Part shown: piece by piece, positions 17,362-26,352 of the stretch
How the letters are laid out: every line of letters begins with the position of its first letter
Numbering within the stretch: the stretch's first letter is position 1
Assembly: GCA_964491395.1 (NCBI GenBank)
Contig: CAZBGI010000024.1
Location: 1-46,737 of the forward strand
Length of the DNA stretch: 46,737 bases
DNA from: SKVR01 sp964491395
GTDB lineage: Bacteria; Bacteroidota; Bacteroidia; Bacteroidales; UBA7960
Reading direction: 5' to 3'
Notes under the pieces: model-generated
The model's input: only the letters and a program-made list of their open reading frames with translations
The model's database searches: none
What the model was told of the DNA's origin: nothing
Made by a program: the position numbers and the translations under genes

Positions 17362-18911
17362 GATTGTTGTTTTTTATTATTATCAAAAGCCATCAGTATC
17401 AGAGCCACCAGGGTAGAAATAACAATGGCAGAAGAAGCTGCAATGGCGGGATTTTTCACCGTACCCACTACGAATTTGGTAAAGAAGCCCAAATCGATTT
17501 CCCAGGTTTCTACCATAATACCCATTGCGTAATACACGGTAAAGTGGACAACAATAGCCGTTACCGAAGCTGTAAACGGAATATGGGTGCGGATGTTTTT
17601 GAAGAATATGCCAAAAATTACCGGAATAAAGGCTGCCGAGAAATAAGCATACACCCCATTCTGGGCCAGGATGGCAACACTCAGGTTCGGATTGAGAATC
17701 TGGTCGCGTGCAATGAACCAGGTTACAATGGCCAGCACAACAATTGCCGCTTTATTGGCAAGGATAAGCTGATGGTCTTTAAGAGTACCTTTTCTTACCA
17801 ATGGCTTAACAATATCCGAAGTAATACTGGTAGACACCGACTGGATCAAACCCTCCAGGGTCGACATGCCGGCAGAAATCAATCCCAGCACCACCAGCAA
17901 ACCCACTACCACACCCAGTCCGGTATCAGAGAAAAGCCATACCACATAAGTGGGGATAATTTCGTCATTTCTCAGGGGGACACCATCCAGTGTTAGATCG
18001 GGGAAGGCGAGGCGGGCATATAGCCCGGCAAATACCACGAAGAAAAAGATCAGTTCCACAATCACGGCGGTAACCAGGAATTTATTGACATCCCTTTCTT
18101 TTTTCAGCAATAAGGATTTGGTTATGATGTGGGGCTGCACAACAATGGCAATCCCAATTACCAACTGGGCAAAAATTATTTCGTAATAATCACGAAACAG
18201 CGGACTGACGGGGTTTACAGGTTTTGCCAGCAAGGGATCGATATCCGCAAGCTTGCGGAAAAAACCTCCTATGCCATCTGAGAAATGCTCAAAACCTGAG
18301 AAAAGCAAAATAAATCCTACCACCAGCATTACCAATGCCTGCAAAGTATTGGTATATACCATGGAGTTGGCACCCCCATACATCATATAACCAAACACAA
18401 AAACAACTAAACCAGTTAACACGAAAATCGGATTGGCATCCAGCGCAGTGGCAATTACACTCACGATCGCCACCACTATTAAAACAATAAATGTAACAAG
18501 CAGCAAGGATAACAAGGCCATGAAAAAAGAATAGTTCCGGCTGTGGTAACGTGTTCCAATCCATTGCGCCAGGGAAAGAGCCTTCACGGTTTGACCGTGT
18601 TTGCGGAAACTTTTGGTAAGTACAATAAGACTTGCCGTTGCTGCAAAGGGCAACACAATCCCGTATGATAACACCCCACTGACGCCAAAATTGGCGATAA
18701 ACCCCGGATTGATAACAAAAGTCGCAGCACTGGTCATGGCAGCAGCCAGGGATAGCCCCACGGCATAGGGAGAGAATAAGATATTTCCTACTGCATAGTC
18801 GGAAATATTTTTGATTTTCAACGCACCTTTAATGACAAATAACAAAACCACCAGGGCATACACTGCCAGTAAGGCTATTACTCCAGTTGTAAATGTTGAG
18901 GCTATAATCAT
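17358..18911 (-). CDS. Sodium/solute symporter family transporter
   Basis: A 517-residue inner-membrane protein with about 13 hydrophobic segments, of the SSS family (pantothenate, proline, acetate and monocarboxylate carriers). The conserved core is visible: FSPYAVGLSLAAAMTSAATFV with the early helix carrying the Na+ site, GGANSMVYTNTLQALVML, and LGLISAGMSTLEGLIQSVST near residue 350. Substrate cannot be told from sequence, but the neighbouring acyl-CoA ligase (4-base overlap) points to a carboxylate. The start ATG at 18911 lies 68 bases downstream of the KASIII-like gene. Confidence 0.88.
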   Translation of the reverse strand: MIIASTFTTGVIALLAVYALVVLLFVIKGALKIKNISDYAVGNILFSPYAVGLSLAAAMTSAATFVINPGFIANFGVSGVLSYGIVLPFAATASLIVLTKSFRKHGQTVKALSLAQWIGTRYHSRNYSFFMALLSLLLVTFIVLIVVAIVSVIATALDANPIFVLTGLVVFVFGYMMYGGANSMVYTNTLQALVMLVVGFILLFSGFEHFSDGIGGFFRKLADIDPLLAKPVNPVSPLFRDYYEIIFAQLVIGIAIVVQPHIITKSLLLKKERDVNKFLVTAVIVELIFFFVVFAGLYARLAFPDLTLDGVPLRNDEIIPTYVVWLFSDTGLGVVVGLLVVLGLISAGMSTLEGLIQSVSTSITSDIVKPLVRKGTLKDHQLILANKAAIVVLAIVTWFIARDQILNPNLSVAILAQNGVYAYFSAAFIPVIFGIFFKNIRTHIPFTASVTAIVVHFTVYYAMGIMVETWEIDLGFFTKFVVGTVKNPAIAASSAIVISTLVALILMAFDNNKKQQS

Positions 18912-18979
18912 ATCTTATTTCAAAATAACTATCGTTCAAAAACGATTTACTGTGAGAATTTCCTTTAACATCCGGGGTA

Positions 18980-19969
18980 TCAGAACCTGAAAGCTGCACT
19001 GGCAAACGCCAGCCCTCCTCCTGAACCGATAAAATAAAGCAAATCTCCCGATTTCAGCTTTCCCTTGCGCCATGCTTCATCCAAAGCCAGGGGGATACAG
19101 GCCGAACCCGTGTATCCAAACTTATGCATCACCGTAGGAGCTTTCTCACGAGCAACACCCAAAATGTCCATGGTTTCCCAGATAGAATTGATATTGATTT
19201 GGGTCATGAAGTAATGGTCTACCTCCCCGGGGCTCACACCAATCCGTTCCGAAAGGGTATTGGCCATCATGGACCACATTTCAGGATTGAGCTCTTTGGG
19301 GAATTTTTTCACAAACTGCAAAAGGTTGCCTTTATCTTTCACCACCTGCTCAGTTGTGGGACAAAACGAACCACCAGCATAAATTCCCATATAGTCATAA
19401 TACTGGCCCTGGGTAATCAGCTGTGAGGTAAGAAAGCCCCTCTCAGCGTTTTTTTCCGCTTTCAGAATCACTGCACCTGCCGCATCAGCAAACAAGGTAA
19501 CGGTCTTTTTATCCTGCATATTGAGGTATTTACTCATGGCATATGCCCCTATCACCATCACGTAGCGATAGTTTTCGTCGGAGCGGATGTATTTTACACC
19601 TGTATCCATTGCTGTTACAAAACCTGCACATGCGGTGTTGATATCAAAAGTTCCGGCGTTGGTCATACCGGTAAGATATTGCACTTTACTTGCTGTAGAA
19701 GGAGAAATAAACTCCGGTGTATCGGTAGATATGATCAGCAGATCTATGTCTTTGGGTTGTAGTCCTCCATGCTCAAGCGCCTTGCGCGCGGCATCTACGG
19801 CAAGATCAGAAACACTTTCATTTTCCTCCAGCCAGCGACGTTCATATATGTGTACATTTTCTTCCAGCCACTCGCTTACAGGCTCTCCCAACAATTCATC
19901 AAAATAAGAATTGGGAACCACCCTGTTGGGAACGGATGTTCCTATGGAATGTAAAACGGCATTTTGCAT
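18980..19969 (-). CDS. KASIII-like (3-oxoacyl-ACP synthase III family) enzyme with altered active site
   Basis: A 330-residue thiolase-fold protein related to FabH. Cys114 in NTACAGF is the acyl-binding nucleophile. The FabH histidine motif (HQAN) is replaced by TQIN, with Thr256 at the His position, and the asparagine motif (GNTSAAS) reads GYTGSAC, with Tyr286 at the Asn position. His and Asn normally drive decarboxylation of malonyl-ACP, so this enzyme probably does another acyl transfer or condensation. The C-terminus GSGGGLAFASAAFRF is normal. I chose the ATG at 19969, where similarity begins (AVLHSIGTSVPNR); a longer frame upstream would overlap the SDR gene. It lies between the SDR and symporter genes. 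Confidence 0.88.
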   Translation of the reverse strand: MQNAVLHSIGTSVPNRVVPNSYFDELLGEPVSEWLEENVHIYERRWLEENESVSDLAVDAARKALEHGGLQPKDIDLLIISTDTPEFISPSTASKVQYLTGMTNAGTFDINTACAGFVTAMDTGVKYIRSDENYRYVMVIGAYAMSKYLNMQDKKTVTLFADAAGAVILKAEKNAERGFLTSQLITQGQYYDYMGIYAGGSFCPTTEQVVKDKGNLLQFVKKFPKELNPEMWSMMANTLSERIGVSPGEVDHYFMTQININSIWETMDILGVAREKAPTVMHKFGYTGSACIPLALDEAWRKGKLKSGDLLYFIGSGGGLAFASAAFRF

Positions 19970-20010
19970 CAATTTCAGTTTTTTTTGATAAACAAAGTCT
20001 GGAGTAATCG

Positions 20011-20754
20011 TTAAATAGTGATACCCCCATCTACGCTCAATACGGTACAATTGATAAAAGCAGCTTCGTCGGAAGCCAGAAATGCATAGGCTGCAGCAAT
20101 TTCTTCCGGTTTACCCAGGCGGCCTGTGGGGGTTTTGTCGCTCATTCCCTGCAGGATATTTTCCGGCATTTTTTTCACCATCTCAGTGGCAATAAAACCT
20201 GGGGCAACAGCATTTACGGTTACCCCTTTTCGGCCCATCTCCCTGCCCATGGTTTTGGTCATGCCAATTACACCCGCCTTGGTAGCAACATAATTGGTCT
20301 GTCCGAAGTTTCCATACAGCCCTACCACGGAAGAGGTATTGATAATACGTCCGTAGCCATGCTCCGTCATGTGCACACCCAAAGCTTTGGCACAATAGAA
20401 AACACCGCTGAGATTAACATCAATAACCTGCTGCCATTGATCCTGCGTCATTTTTTTCAGGGTAGAATCGCGGGTAATGCCGGCATTATTAATCAGAATG
20501 TGAATTTGTCCGAACTCTTTGATGGCTTTCTCCGCAGCACGATTCACATCCTCAAAATCGGCAGTGTTTACTTTTTCAAAAACTACCTTATGCCCTTCCC
20601 CGGCAAGATTCATCGCTGTTTCTTTTCCCTTTTCCTCGTTCATATCCCAGATAATAACACTGGCTCCTTCAGCAGCAAATCTCTCTACGGCTGCTTTTCC
20701 TATTCCATCGGCACCGCCGGTAATGATGGCAGTTTTGTTTTTAAATCTTTCCAT
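20011..20754 (-). CDS. Short-chain dehydrogenase/reductase, acetoacetyl-CoA reductase or 3-hydroxyacyl-CoA dehydrogenase type
   Basis: A 247-residue classical SDR, most like FabG/PhaB. It has the cofactor motif TGGADGIG at residues 12-19, NNAG (89-92), catalytic Ser141/142, Tyr155 and Lys159 (YVATK), and a typical C-terminus SVDGGITI. Asp37 (IIWDMN) sits after the second beta strand, a position where an acidic residue generally favours NAD(H) over NADP(H); this hints at an oxidative role on a 3-hydroxyacyl-CoA. It lies 53 bases after the thiolase gene and 41 bases before the KASIII-like gene, within the same operon. Confidence 0.88.
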   Translation of the reverse strand: MERFKNKTAIITGGADGIGKAAVERFAAEGASVIIWDMNEEKGKETAMNLAGEGHKVVFEKVNTADFEDVNRAAEKAIKEFGQIHILINNAGITRDSTLKKMTQDQWQQVIDVNLSGVFYCAKALGVHMTEHGYGRIINTSSVVGLYGNFGQTNYVATKAGVIGMTKTMGREMGRKGVTVNAVAPGFIATEMVKKMPENILQGMSDKTPTGRLGKPEEIAAAYAFLASDEAAFINCTVLSVDGGITI

Positions 20755-20807
20755 TGTTGATGTTTTTTTTCTAACTCAGGTTGGTACAATCAATTTTTCA
20801 GGCCGGG

Positions 20808-21992
20808 TTACTCCCTTTCCACTATCATGGCGATTCCCTGACCACCACCGATGCAAAGGGTGGCAAGACCGGTTTTGTTATTTCTCCGCTTCATTTCGTA
20901 CAGCAAGGTGGTAAGCACCCTGGCACCGGAAGCTCCAATAGGATGGCCCAGTGCAATGGCTCCTCCATTTACATTTACAATGTCGGGGTTGAGCTTCAGG
21001 TCGCGCACCACGGCCAGACTCTGGGCGGCAAAAGCTTCATTGGCCTCCACCAGTTCAATATCTTCTATTTGCATCCCGGCCTTGTTCAGAGCCTTTCGGG
21101 TAGCTTCCACCGGGCCATAGCCCATGATTTGCGGGTCGAGACCAATATAGGCAAAGGATTTTATTTTTGCCAGAGGCTGCAGACCCAGTTCGCGGGCCTT
21201 GTCAACACTCATCACAACCACCATGGCTGCACCGTCGTTGATTCCACTGGCATTGCCGGCAGTAACTGTTCCGCCGTTTTTGAAGGCAGGTTTCAGACCG
21301 GCAAGTTGCTCTATGGTAAGGCCTTTGCGGGGGAATTCATCTTTATCTATCACCAATGTTTTTTTCCTCTGCACGATTTCCACCTTTACAATCTCTTCAT
21401 CAAAAGTACCTTTGTTGACAGCCTGCTCAGTTTTATGCTGGCTTTTCAGGGCAAATTCATCCTGCTCTTCACGGGTCAGGTTCCAGTTTTCTGCAATGTT
21501 TTCTGCCGTTACTCCCATATGATAGTTAAAGAACGCATCCGTGAGACCATCATGAATCATGCTGTCAACCATGGATGCATTGCCCATTTTATAACCGAAA
21601 CGGGCTTTGGGCAGCAGGTAGGGAGCATTGCTCATACTTTCGGAACCACCGGCCAGTACAATTTCATTTTCCCCCAGCATAATGCTCTGTGCAGCCAGGC
21701 AAACCGCCCTCAAGCCAGAGCCACATAACTGATTGATGGTAGTAGCAGGTGATTCCTGTCGTACGCCTGACTTGACTGCAATCTGGCGGGCAATATTCTG
21801 CCCTTCACCTGCCGACAATATATTTCCGGCAAAAGTCTCATCCACCTGACGGGCACTGATCCCCGCTCTGTTAATCGCTTCTTTGGCTGCATGTACGCCA
21901 AGTTCAACTGCCGATAAGGAAGCAAGTCCGCCTCCAAAATTACCAATGGCCGTTCGTGCTGCCGACACAATGCATACTTCCTTTAACTGCAT
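20808..21992 (-). CDS. Acetyl-CoA C-acetyltransferase (thiolase)
   Basis: A 394-residue thiolase that makes or cleaves acetoacetyl-CoA. Cys90 (NQLCGSG) is the acyl-enzyme nucleophile, His350 (GGAIALGHPIGASG) and Cys380 (CIGGGQG) are the other catalytic residues, and NEAFAAQ is conserved. The length fits the biosynthetic/PhaA type, but the family also works in degradation. It is the first gene of the leftward operon. The promoter is not clear: TTAATTTG (positions 22022 to 22015) is one base off the -7 consensus and has no well-placed -33 partner. Together with the SDR it forms a phaA/phaB-like pair, although no PHA synthase is present here. Confidence 0.92.
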   Translation of the reverse strand: MQLKEVCIVSAARTAIGNFGGGLASLSAVELGVHAAKEAINRAGISARQVDETFAGNILSAGEGQNIARQIAVKSGVRQESPATTINQLCGSGLRAVCLAAQSIMLGENEIVLAGGSESMSNAPYLLPKARFGYKMGNASMVDSMIHDGLTDAFFNYHMGVTAENIAENWNLTREEQDEFALKSQHKTEQAVNKGTFDEEIVKVEIVQRKKTLVIDKDEFPRKGLTIEQLAGLKPAFKNGGTVTAGNASGINDGAAMVVVMSVDKARELGLQPLAKIKSFAYIGLDPQIMGYGPVEATRKALNKAGMQIEDIELVEANEAFAAQSLAVVRDLKLNPDIVNVNGGAIALGHPIGASGARVLTTLLYEMKRRNNKTGLATLCIGGGQGIAMIVERE

Positions 21993-22225
21993 ATTTATGT
22001 ATTTTCGGGTTTAACAAATTAAGCCGGAGACCATCGCCTATCTATGAAATGAGTAGGAATACAAAACACTCCGGAAAAACTTCAGGGTTTTCTGTTGTTA
22101 CGAAAACGATTGCAAATAAAACATACAGGAGGAGTGAAAAAAACTGCAAATCCAATTTTTATGGGTGTGACTTTAAAATATTAAGTCGATAAAACAGCAC
22201 TCAACATGCTATTTAACCGTGTTTT

Positions 22226-23686
22226 TTAAGCCATAAAACCGGGTGTGACTTTATAAGTTGCTTGTTTGAATAACTTATCAAAAAGTTTGCGGAAAGTTTC
22301 CGGTTCATGCCCCTGGAGTTCAGTGCACATTTCTTTCATAAGTCTGAATTTATGTTTATCAGGTATGTACGGAAGGCTGGTTTCGTAAAGCGTTTCAAAA
22401 AGTTGCTCTGAGGTAACCAGTAGTTCTTTGTAGCGGGCCAGTTCAAATATCCAGATAAAAGAAGGGATGTATCCAGCTTTTTTGCGGTATGCCTCTTCCC
22501 GGGCAAGTAGTTTATATTTCTTCTCAACAGATAAAATTTTGCTGTATTTTTCTGCTTCCAGCAAGGCATATACATACGATGTAAAAAATATATGCCATCG
22601 GTTTTTGAGAATATCTTCGCGATAACTATCGAGAAAACCGGAAGCATAACTGACAGCTTCCCGGGCGTGGTTGTTTCGTATGAGGGCCTGTGTATAAAAA
22701 GAGGCAAAGCCGATTCGGTTATGGGAACTGAGCGTTTTTTTAAAATCGGAAAAACTTTTCCTCAACAAGTCAAGAGCCTCTTTATGTCTTCCGTCGCGCA
22801 TCAGAAGAGCACTCAGGTTATTGAGGTATTGTAAAAAATCATTGCTTTTGTATCGAATAGAAAGATAACCGTAATAACTGGCTTTGGCTAAATCATTCTC
22901 ACGGGCATGCACCAGAAGACGGTTTCCATAATAATTGACCAATATTCTCGGAGAATACATTTTCCCCTGCTCAAACAATACATCGAGTTTATCAAACAAC
23001 TTCAGCAATCTGTCATACTCCTTGTACACGTAATACATAAAGGTGAGCCTTACTATGGCAAAATACCGGTTGAGCCCATCCAGACTCTCATCCTCAAAAA
23101 CCCTTACCAGCTTTTCCTCCCATACCCGGCTATTGTCGGCCATAAACTTGTATTGCGAAACAATATCGTGGGTAGCATCATGCAACTCCTGGTACACAAC
23201 CCGCCCTTTGCGGTATTCACTTTCATAGTTTTGCAGAAACTCTCCTATCATATGATAATTTTCATGACGCACACGAATGAGAAGAAAATGCCGGTAGTTC
23301 TGCATCAGTTCGTAAAATCGTAGAAAATAATAGGTGGGATGAGAATAGTTTTTAATATAGCGAATAATGTCCTTTTCATCTTCCTGCGAAAGGGCATCCG
23401 TCATGATTTTTCTGTCCATTTCGCAAAGCCATTCATAAAAAGCATCCACATCAATGCTTTCCAGACGCTTGAGAATCCATTTCTTCAGATAGGAATACTT
23501 TCTTTTATCTATTTGCGGAGGAAAAGCCCGGGGGGTTTGAGGATGAAGCAGGTTATGATGCAAAATCTGAAGCACAGCAATTTTTTCATCATCTTTCAGG
23601 TGGTGGGTATTTAACAACCATGACACCTGGTGCGGCAGCAAGGTTTGAGCAAAAGCATGAAAGGAGTTGAGAAAAATACCAGGCAT
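22226..23686 (-). CDS. Hypothetical protein, alpha-helical repeat-like
   Basis: A 486-residue soluble protein that I do not recognise. It is mostly amphipathic helices, with TPR-like pairs around residues 210-400 (LNRYFAIVRLTFMYYVYKEY, DLAKASYYGYLSIRYKSNDF, GRHKEALDLLRKSFSDFK, ARYKELLVTSEQLF), rich in Tyr, Phe, Lys and Arg. There is no signal peptide or catalytic motif. The ATG at 23686 is preferred; the longer frame would start at TTG. It lies upstream of the thiolase operon in the same direction, but a 233-base gap separates them, so it is probably a separate transcript. It may be a scaffold or adaptor protein. Confidence 0.55.
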   Translation of the reverse strand: MPGIFLNSFHAFAQTLLPHQVSWLLNTHHLKDDEKIAVLQILHHNLLHPQTPRAFPPQIDKRKYSYLKKWILKRLESIDVDAFYEWLCEMDRKIMTDALSQEDEKDIIRYIKNYSHPTYYFLRFYELMQNYRHFLLIRVRHENYHMIGEFLQNYESEYRKGRVVYQELHDATHDIVSQYKFMADNSRVWEEKLVRVFEDESLDGLNRYFAIVRLTFMYYVYKEYDRLLKLFDKLDVLFEQGKMYSPRILVNYYGNRLLVHARENDLAKASYYGYLSIRYKSNDFLQYLNNLSALLMRDGRHKEALDLLRKSFSDFKKTLSSHNRIGFASFYTQALIRNNHAREAVSYASGFLDSYREDILKNRWHIFFTSYVYALLEAEKYSKILSVEKKYKLLAREEAYRKKAGYIPSFIWIFELARYKELLVTSEQLFETLYETSLPYIPDKHKFRLMKEMCTELQGHEPETFRKLFDKLFKQATYKVTPGFMA

Positions 23687-23746
23687 GAATGACAATTACA
23701 CCATTTTAACACTTTTATTGGGCTTCCCCCCCAGGGATATAAAAAA

Positions 23747-23806
23747 TTTTGGTGGTCAAACAAAAGGCGAGCCCTGCACCCGCCTATTGCCTTTTAACCA
23801 CCAAAA
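23747..23806 (-). terminator. Large hairpin with U-tract on minus strand, leader attenuator or terminator
   Basis: TTTTGGTGG (23747-23755) pairs with CCACCAAAA (23798-23806), with an inner AAAAGGC/GCCTTTT stem. Read leftward it runs into TTTTTT before TATATCC, the layout of an intrinsic terminator. It lies 60 bases before the start of the 486-residue protein gene, so it may end the upstream transcript or attenuate this gene. Confidence 0.6.
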
Positions 23807-24222
23807 CAAAAACAACATTAACCAATAAAAACAACCAAAAAATGATTAAAATTTTCAGCTCTGAAAAGTAACAATTTTTCAGCAAATAACAAAATTATTT
23901 TGCGAAATTTGTTTTTTTAACTAATGATGTTCAACCTACTTTAAAACAGGATGAAAGATGCTTGTGCATCCATCAAAAGGTAATCTCATCTTTACTTTTG
24001 AAGTTCCTCCTGCCAGTGTCCGGAGAGTACTTCTTTCTCTCTTGCCCTTTGTAAAATATAGCATTGATCCTCTCATGACCTCGGGAAAGTAACAGGCAAA
24101 TTCATCTTCAGTTGAGGATGGATGACACTGAAAAGTTTCAGAACAAATCTCCTTAAAACCATTTTGGGAAATTTGCAACAGAAAAACTTAGAAGTACCGG
24201 TGGTTCTTTCTCAATGTTTTTT
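23807..24222. other. Intergenic stretch upstream of the hairpin
   Basis: No convincing gene. A minus-strand TAATTTTG (positions 23897 to 23890) fits the -7 consensus but lacks a well-placed -33 box; it lies inside CAAAATTATTTTG, a 6-1-6 inverted repeat. A short leftward reading frame (23936-24178) has no recognisable protein character. Confidence 0.35.
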
Positions 24223-24843
24223 CTACCAGGGGCTTCTGCGATGGAAAGGGTTAGATTGAAAAGGCCCTGACTGCATGTAAGGATTAAAAGGGTTATATCC
24301 TTGAGATACATTGATCTGCGCTCCGAATCTCAGGTTATCTGTAATTTTATATTCCATTCCCATCATCATGCCGCGAGGGTTGGTATCAAAGGCCTGCGGG
24401 TTCATAGCGGGAGCAAACATCATATTCATATTGTTCTTTTCCGTCCATGCTCCCCCGGTAATGACAAGCCTGGAGTTTACCTGGTAAGCTCCGAGTGCAT
24501 AAACAGTAGTAGAATATAATCTTTGAGGCATTTCAACACCTTGCTGAAAAGATAACCCCGTATTACCGCCAAAAGAGCCTGTGGAAAAAACACTTCCTAC
24601 CACCAGGCTGAAATTTTGCCCGGGCCTGAACTGAATGTGTGGAGCAAAAGACTGAGAAAACAGCGATCCTCCGCCAAAACCAGTAGTAAATGAGGAACCC
24701 ATTTCCATTCCAAAATCGAAACGTTTATCCATTACACGGTAGTCGCCGGATAACAATCCCGGGCCTGTTGTTTCGGTGTTTTGAGAAAAAATGGCAGTAT
24801 AACTAATCAACAATATGGCTATAAGGAAAATTTTTGTCTTCAT
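24223..24843 (-). CDS. Secreted or surface hypothetical protein
   Basis: A 206-residue protein that I do not recognise. Residues 1-20 (KTKIFLIAILLISYTAIFSQ) form a signal peptide. The mature part is rich in Gly, Phe, Met and Asn (GGGSLFSQSF, AYQVNSRLVITGGAWTEKNN, MMMGMEYKITDNLRFGAQ), with short beta-strand-like repeats as in small barrel proteins, but the C-terminus RRSPW is not a barrel end. The true start is the ATG at 24843, directly before the signal peptide; a longer frame exists but would cover the promoter at 24907-24938. Confidence 0.6.
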   Translation of the reverse strand: MKTKIFLIAILLISYTAIFSQNTETTGPGLLSGDYRVMDKRFDFGMEMGSSFTTGFGGGSLFSQSFAPHIQFRPGQNFSLVVGSVFSTGSFGGNTGLSFQQGVEMPQRLYSTTVYALGAYQVNSRLVITGGAWTEKNNMNMMFAPAMNPQAFDTNPRGMMMGMEYKITDNLRFGAQINVSQGYNPFNPYMQSGPFQSNPFHRRSPW

Positions 24844-24906
24844 GGCTCGGTTTTTTTTAATTAAACGCACATTGAGCTTTAATCGTATTTGAATAAAATT
24901 GATCTT

Positions 24907-24938
24907 CAAAAATACAAAAAAATGAATTCGCAATCAAA
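24907..24938 (-). promoter_or_regulatory. Promoter of the secreted hypothetical gene
   Basis: TATTTTTG (positions 24914 to 24907) is an exact TAnnTTTG box, and TTTG (24938 to 24935) lies exactly 20 bases upstream. This is the cleanest match to the Bacteroidota promoter in the window. The start point would lie near 24900, about 57 bases before the ATG. Confidence 0.7.
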
Positions 24939-25253
24939 CCCACAACTTTTTTTAAGTTTTCATTGGCACAAAAGAATAAGACCATTTTTGTTGCTTCAAA
25001 AAAGTGTTGATTATTACAGCAGAAACCCAGGGTGAAGCGAAGCCAGGTCCAGACAATCACCTGAAACGAGGTTGGGGAGTAAAATCATTTCACTTATCCG
25101 AAAAACGCTGCTCACACAGTTTAACGATTTATTATTAATAATTTAAACAGAAAACACACAAGCTATATAACTGACATGCAACACCTTACACAGCTCATCT
25201 TGTTTATTTCTTTTTGGGCGTACAGTATTCATGCAAGTTTCATTGTGATTTAC

Positions 25254-25261
25254 TACTTTTG
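25254..25261 (+). promoter_or_regulatory. Promoter -7 box of the yitT-like gene
   Basis: TACTTTTG followed by CA is an exact -7 element, 55 bases before the ATG at 25316. No good -33 box lies 19-21 bases upstream. The rest of the 24939-25253 gap shows no gene or hairpin. Confidence 0.5.
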
Positions 25262-25315
25262 CAACCCTGAGAACGATTCTATTTTTGCGCATAACGTTTT
25301 AGCTGCTAATTAATT

Positions 25316-26188
25316 ATGAAGTTAAAGAAATTTGATTATCCGATCTGGAGTTCAATAAAGAGCTACGCCATAATCACCCTGGGTTTATTTATCAATGCAT
25401 TGGCCTGGACTGCCTTTATTATACCTTCAGAAATTGTGGGTGGAGGTGTAACAGGTTTAAGCGCACTGATTTTTTATGCTACGGGGTTTCCTGTGGGGAT
25501 AACCTTTTTTCTCATCAACATTGTTTTGATCATTATTGGCATCAAAAACCTCGGTCTGGCATTTGGCATCCGTACCATTTACGGAACCATCGTAATATCT
25601 GTTTTTTTAAGTGTTTTGCAACAATACATTACCGAACCTTTTGTTTCTGACCGTTTCATGGCTACCATTATCGGTGCCATGATGGGGGGAGCCAGTGTAG
25701 GTTTGGTGTTTTCTCAGGGAGGTAGCACAGGAGGGACAGACATTATTGCCATGATCATAAACAAATACCGCAATATAAGCCCGGGAAAATTAATTCTTTA
25801 CATGGATGTTATTATCATTTCAAGTTCTTACCTCCTGTTTGAGTCTATTGAATTGCTGGTATACGGCTTTGTTTTTATGTCTGTGGCCTCTTATGCCATC
25901 GACATGGTGCTGATGGGGCACCGGCAAAGTGTGCAAATGTTTATCTTCAGCAAACAGCACGAAGTTATTGCCGAACAAATAGCCAATGAAATCGGTCGTG
26001 GAGTCACCCTGATCAACGGAAAAGGGTGGTATAGCAAAACAGAGAGCAATATTTTAATGGTGGTGGTAAGACGACATGAAGCCAACCTTATTTTTCGCAC
26101 CATCAAAAGAATTGATCCGGAAGCCTTTATTTCCATATCCAATGTCATGGGCGTATACGGAAAAGGTTTCGACCCTATCAAATACTAA
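25316..26188 (+). CDS. YitT family membrane protein (DUF161 and DUF2179)
   Basis: A 290-residue membrane protein. About five hydrophobic segments span residues 15-200, including the family pattern SEIVGGGVTGLSALIFYATG and VFSQGGSTGGTDIIAMIINKY. A soluble C-terminal DUF2179 domain follows from about residue 210 (GRGVTLINGKGWYSKTESNIL, split as GRGVTLINGKG and WYSKTESNIL, then MVVVRRHEANLIFRTIKRID). The family is widespread and poorly characterised; a transport or regulatory role is assumed but not shown. It stands alone and converges on a small lipoprotein gene. Confidence 0.85.
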   Translation: MKLKKFDYPIWSSIKSYAIITLGLFINALAWTAFIIPSEIVGGGVTGLSALIFYATGFPVGITFFLINIVLIIIGIKNLGLAFGIRTIYGTIVISVFLSVLQQYITEPFVSDRFMATIIGAMMGGASVGLVFSQGGSTGGTDIIAMIINKYRNISPGKLILYMDVIIISSSYLLFESIELLVYGFVFMSVASYAIDMVLMGHRQSVQMFIFSKQHEVIAEQIANEIGRGVTLINGKGWYSKTESNILMVVVRRHEANLIFRTIKRIDPEAFISISNVMGVYGKGFDPIKY

Positions 26189-26352
26189 CAGGGCGAAGAA
26201 TACCCGGCCTAATTTTTTTTTGCGCCGATGCTGAATTCAGGTAAAAAATGAAATCAGAAAACTCACAAGCAACAAAAAGGAGAATCAACTGAAACTTGTT
26301 CTATCGCTTTTTGAAGATTACTTGTGGTTTTGCGGCAACCTCATTATCTCCG

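Noticed and set aside
20781..21728. Rightward 315-residue reading frame opposite the thiolase
   Set aside because: Antisense to a well-supported thiolase with all catalytic residues; no protein-like features.
20808..21992. Polyhydroxyalkanoate synthesis locus (phaAB)
   Set aside because: A thiolase-SDR pair is present, but there is no PHA synthase or phasin, and the SDR has an NAD-type Asp37 rather than an NADP-type residue.
22163..22253. 13-base direct repeat GGGTGTGACTTTA at 22163 and 22241
   Set aside because: Two copies only, one inside the coding end of the helical-repeat gene; chance or local duplication explains it and no function is suggested.
23936..24178. Leftward 80-residue reading frame upstream of the helical-repeat gene
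   Set aside because: No signal, domain or recognisable composition; it lies in a region with hairpin and promoter-like elements, so it is more likely noncoding.
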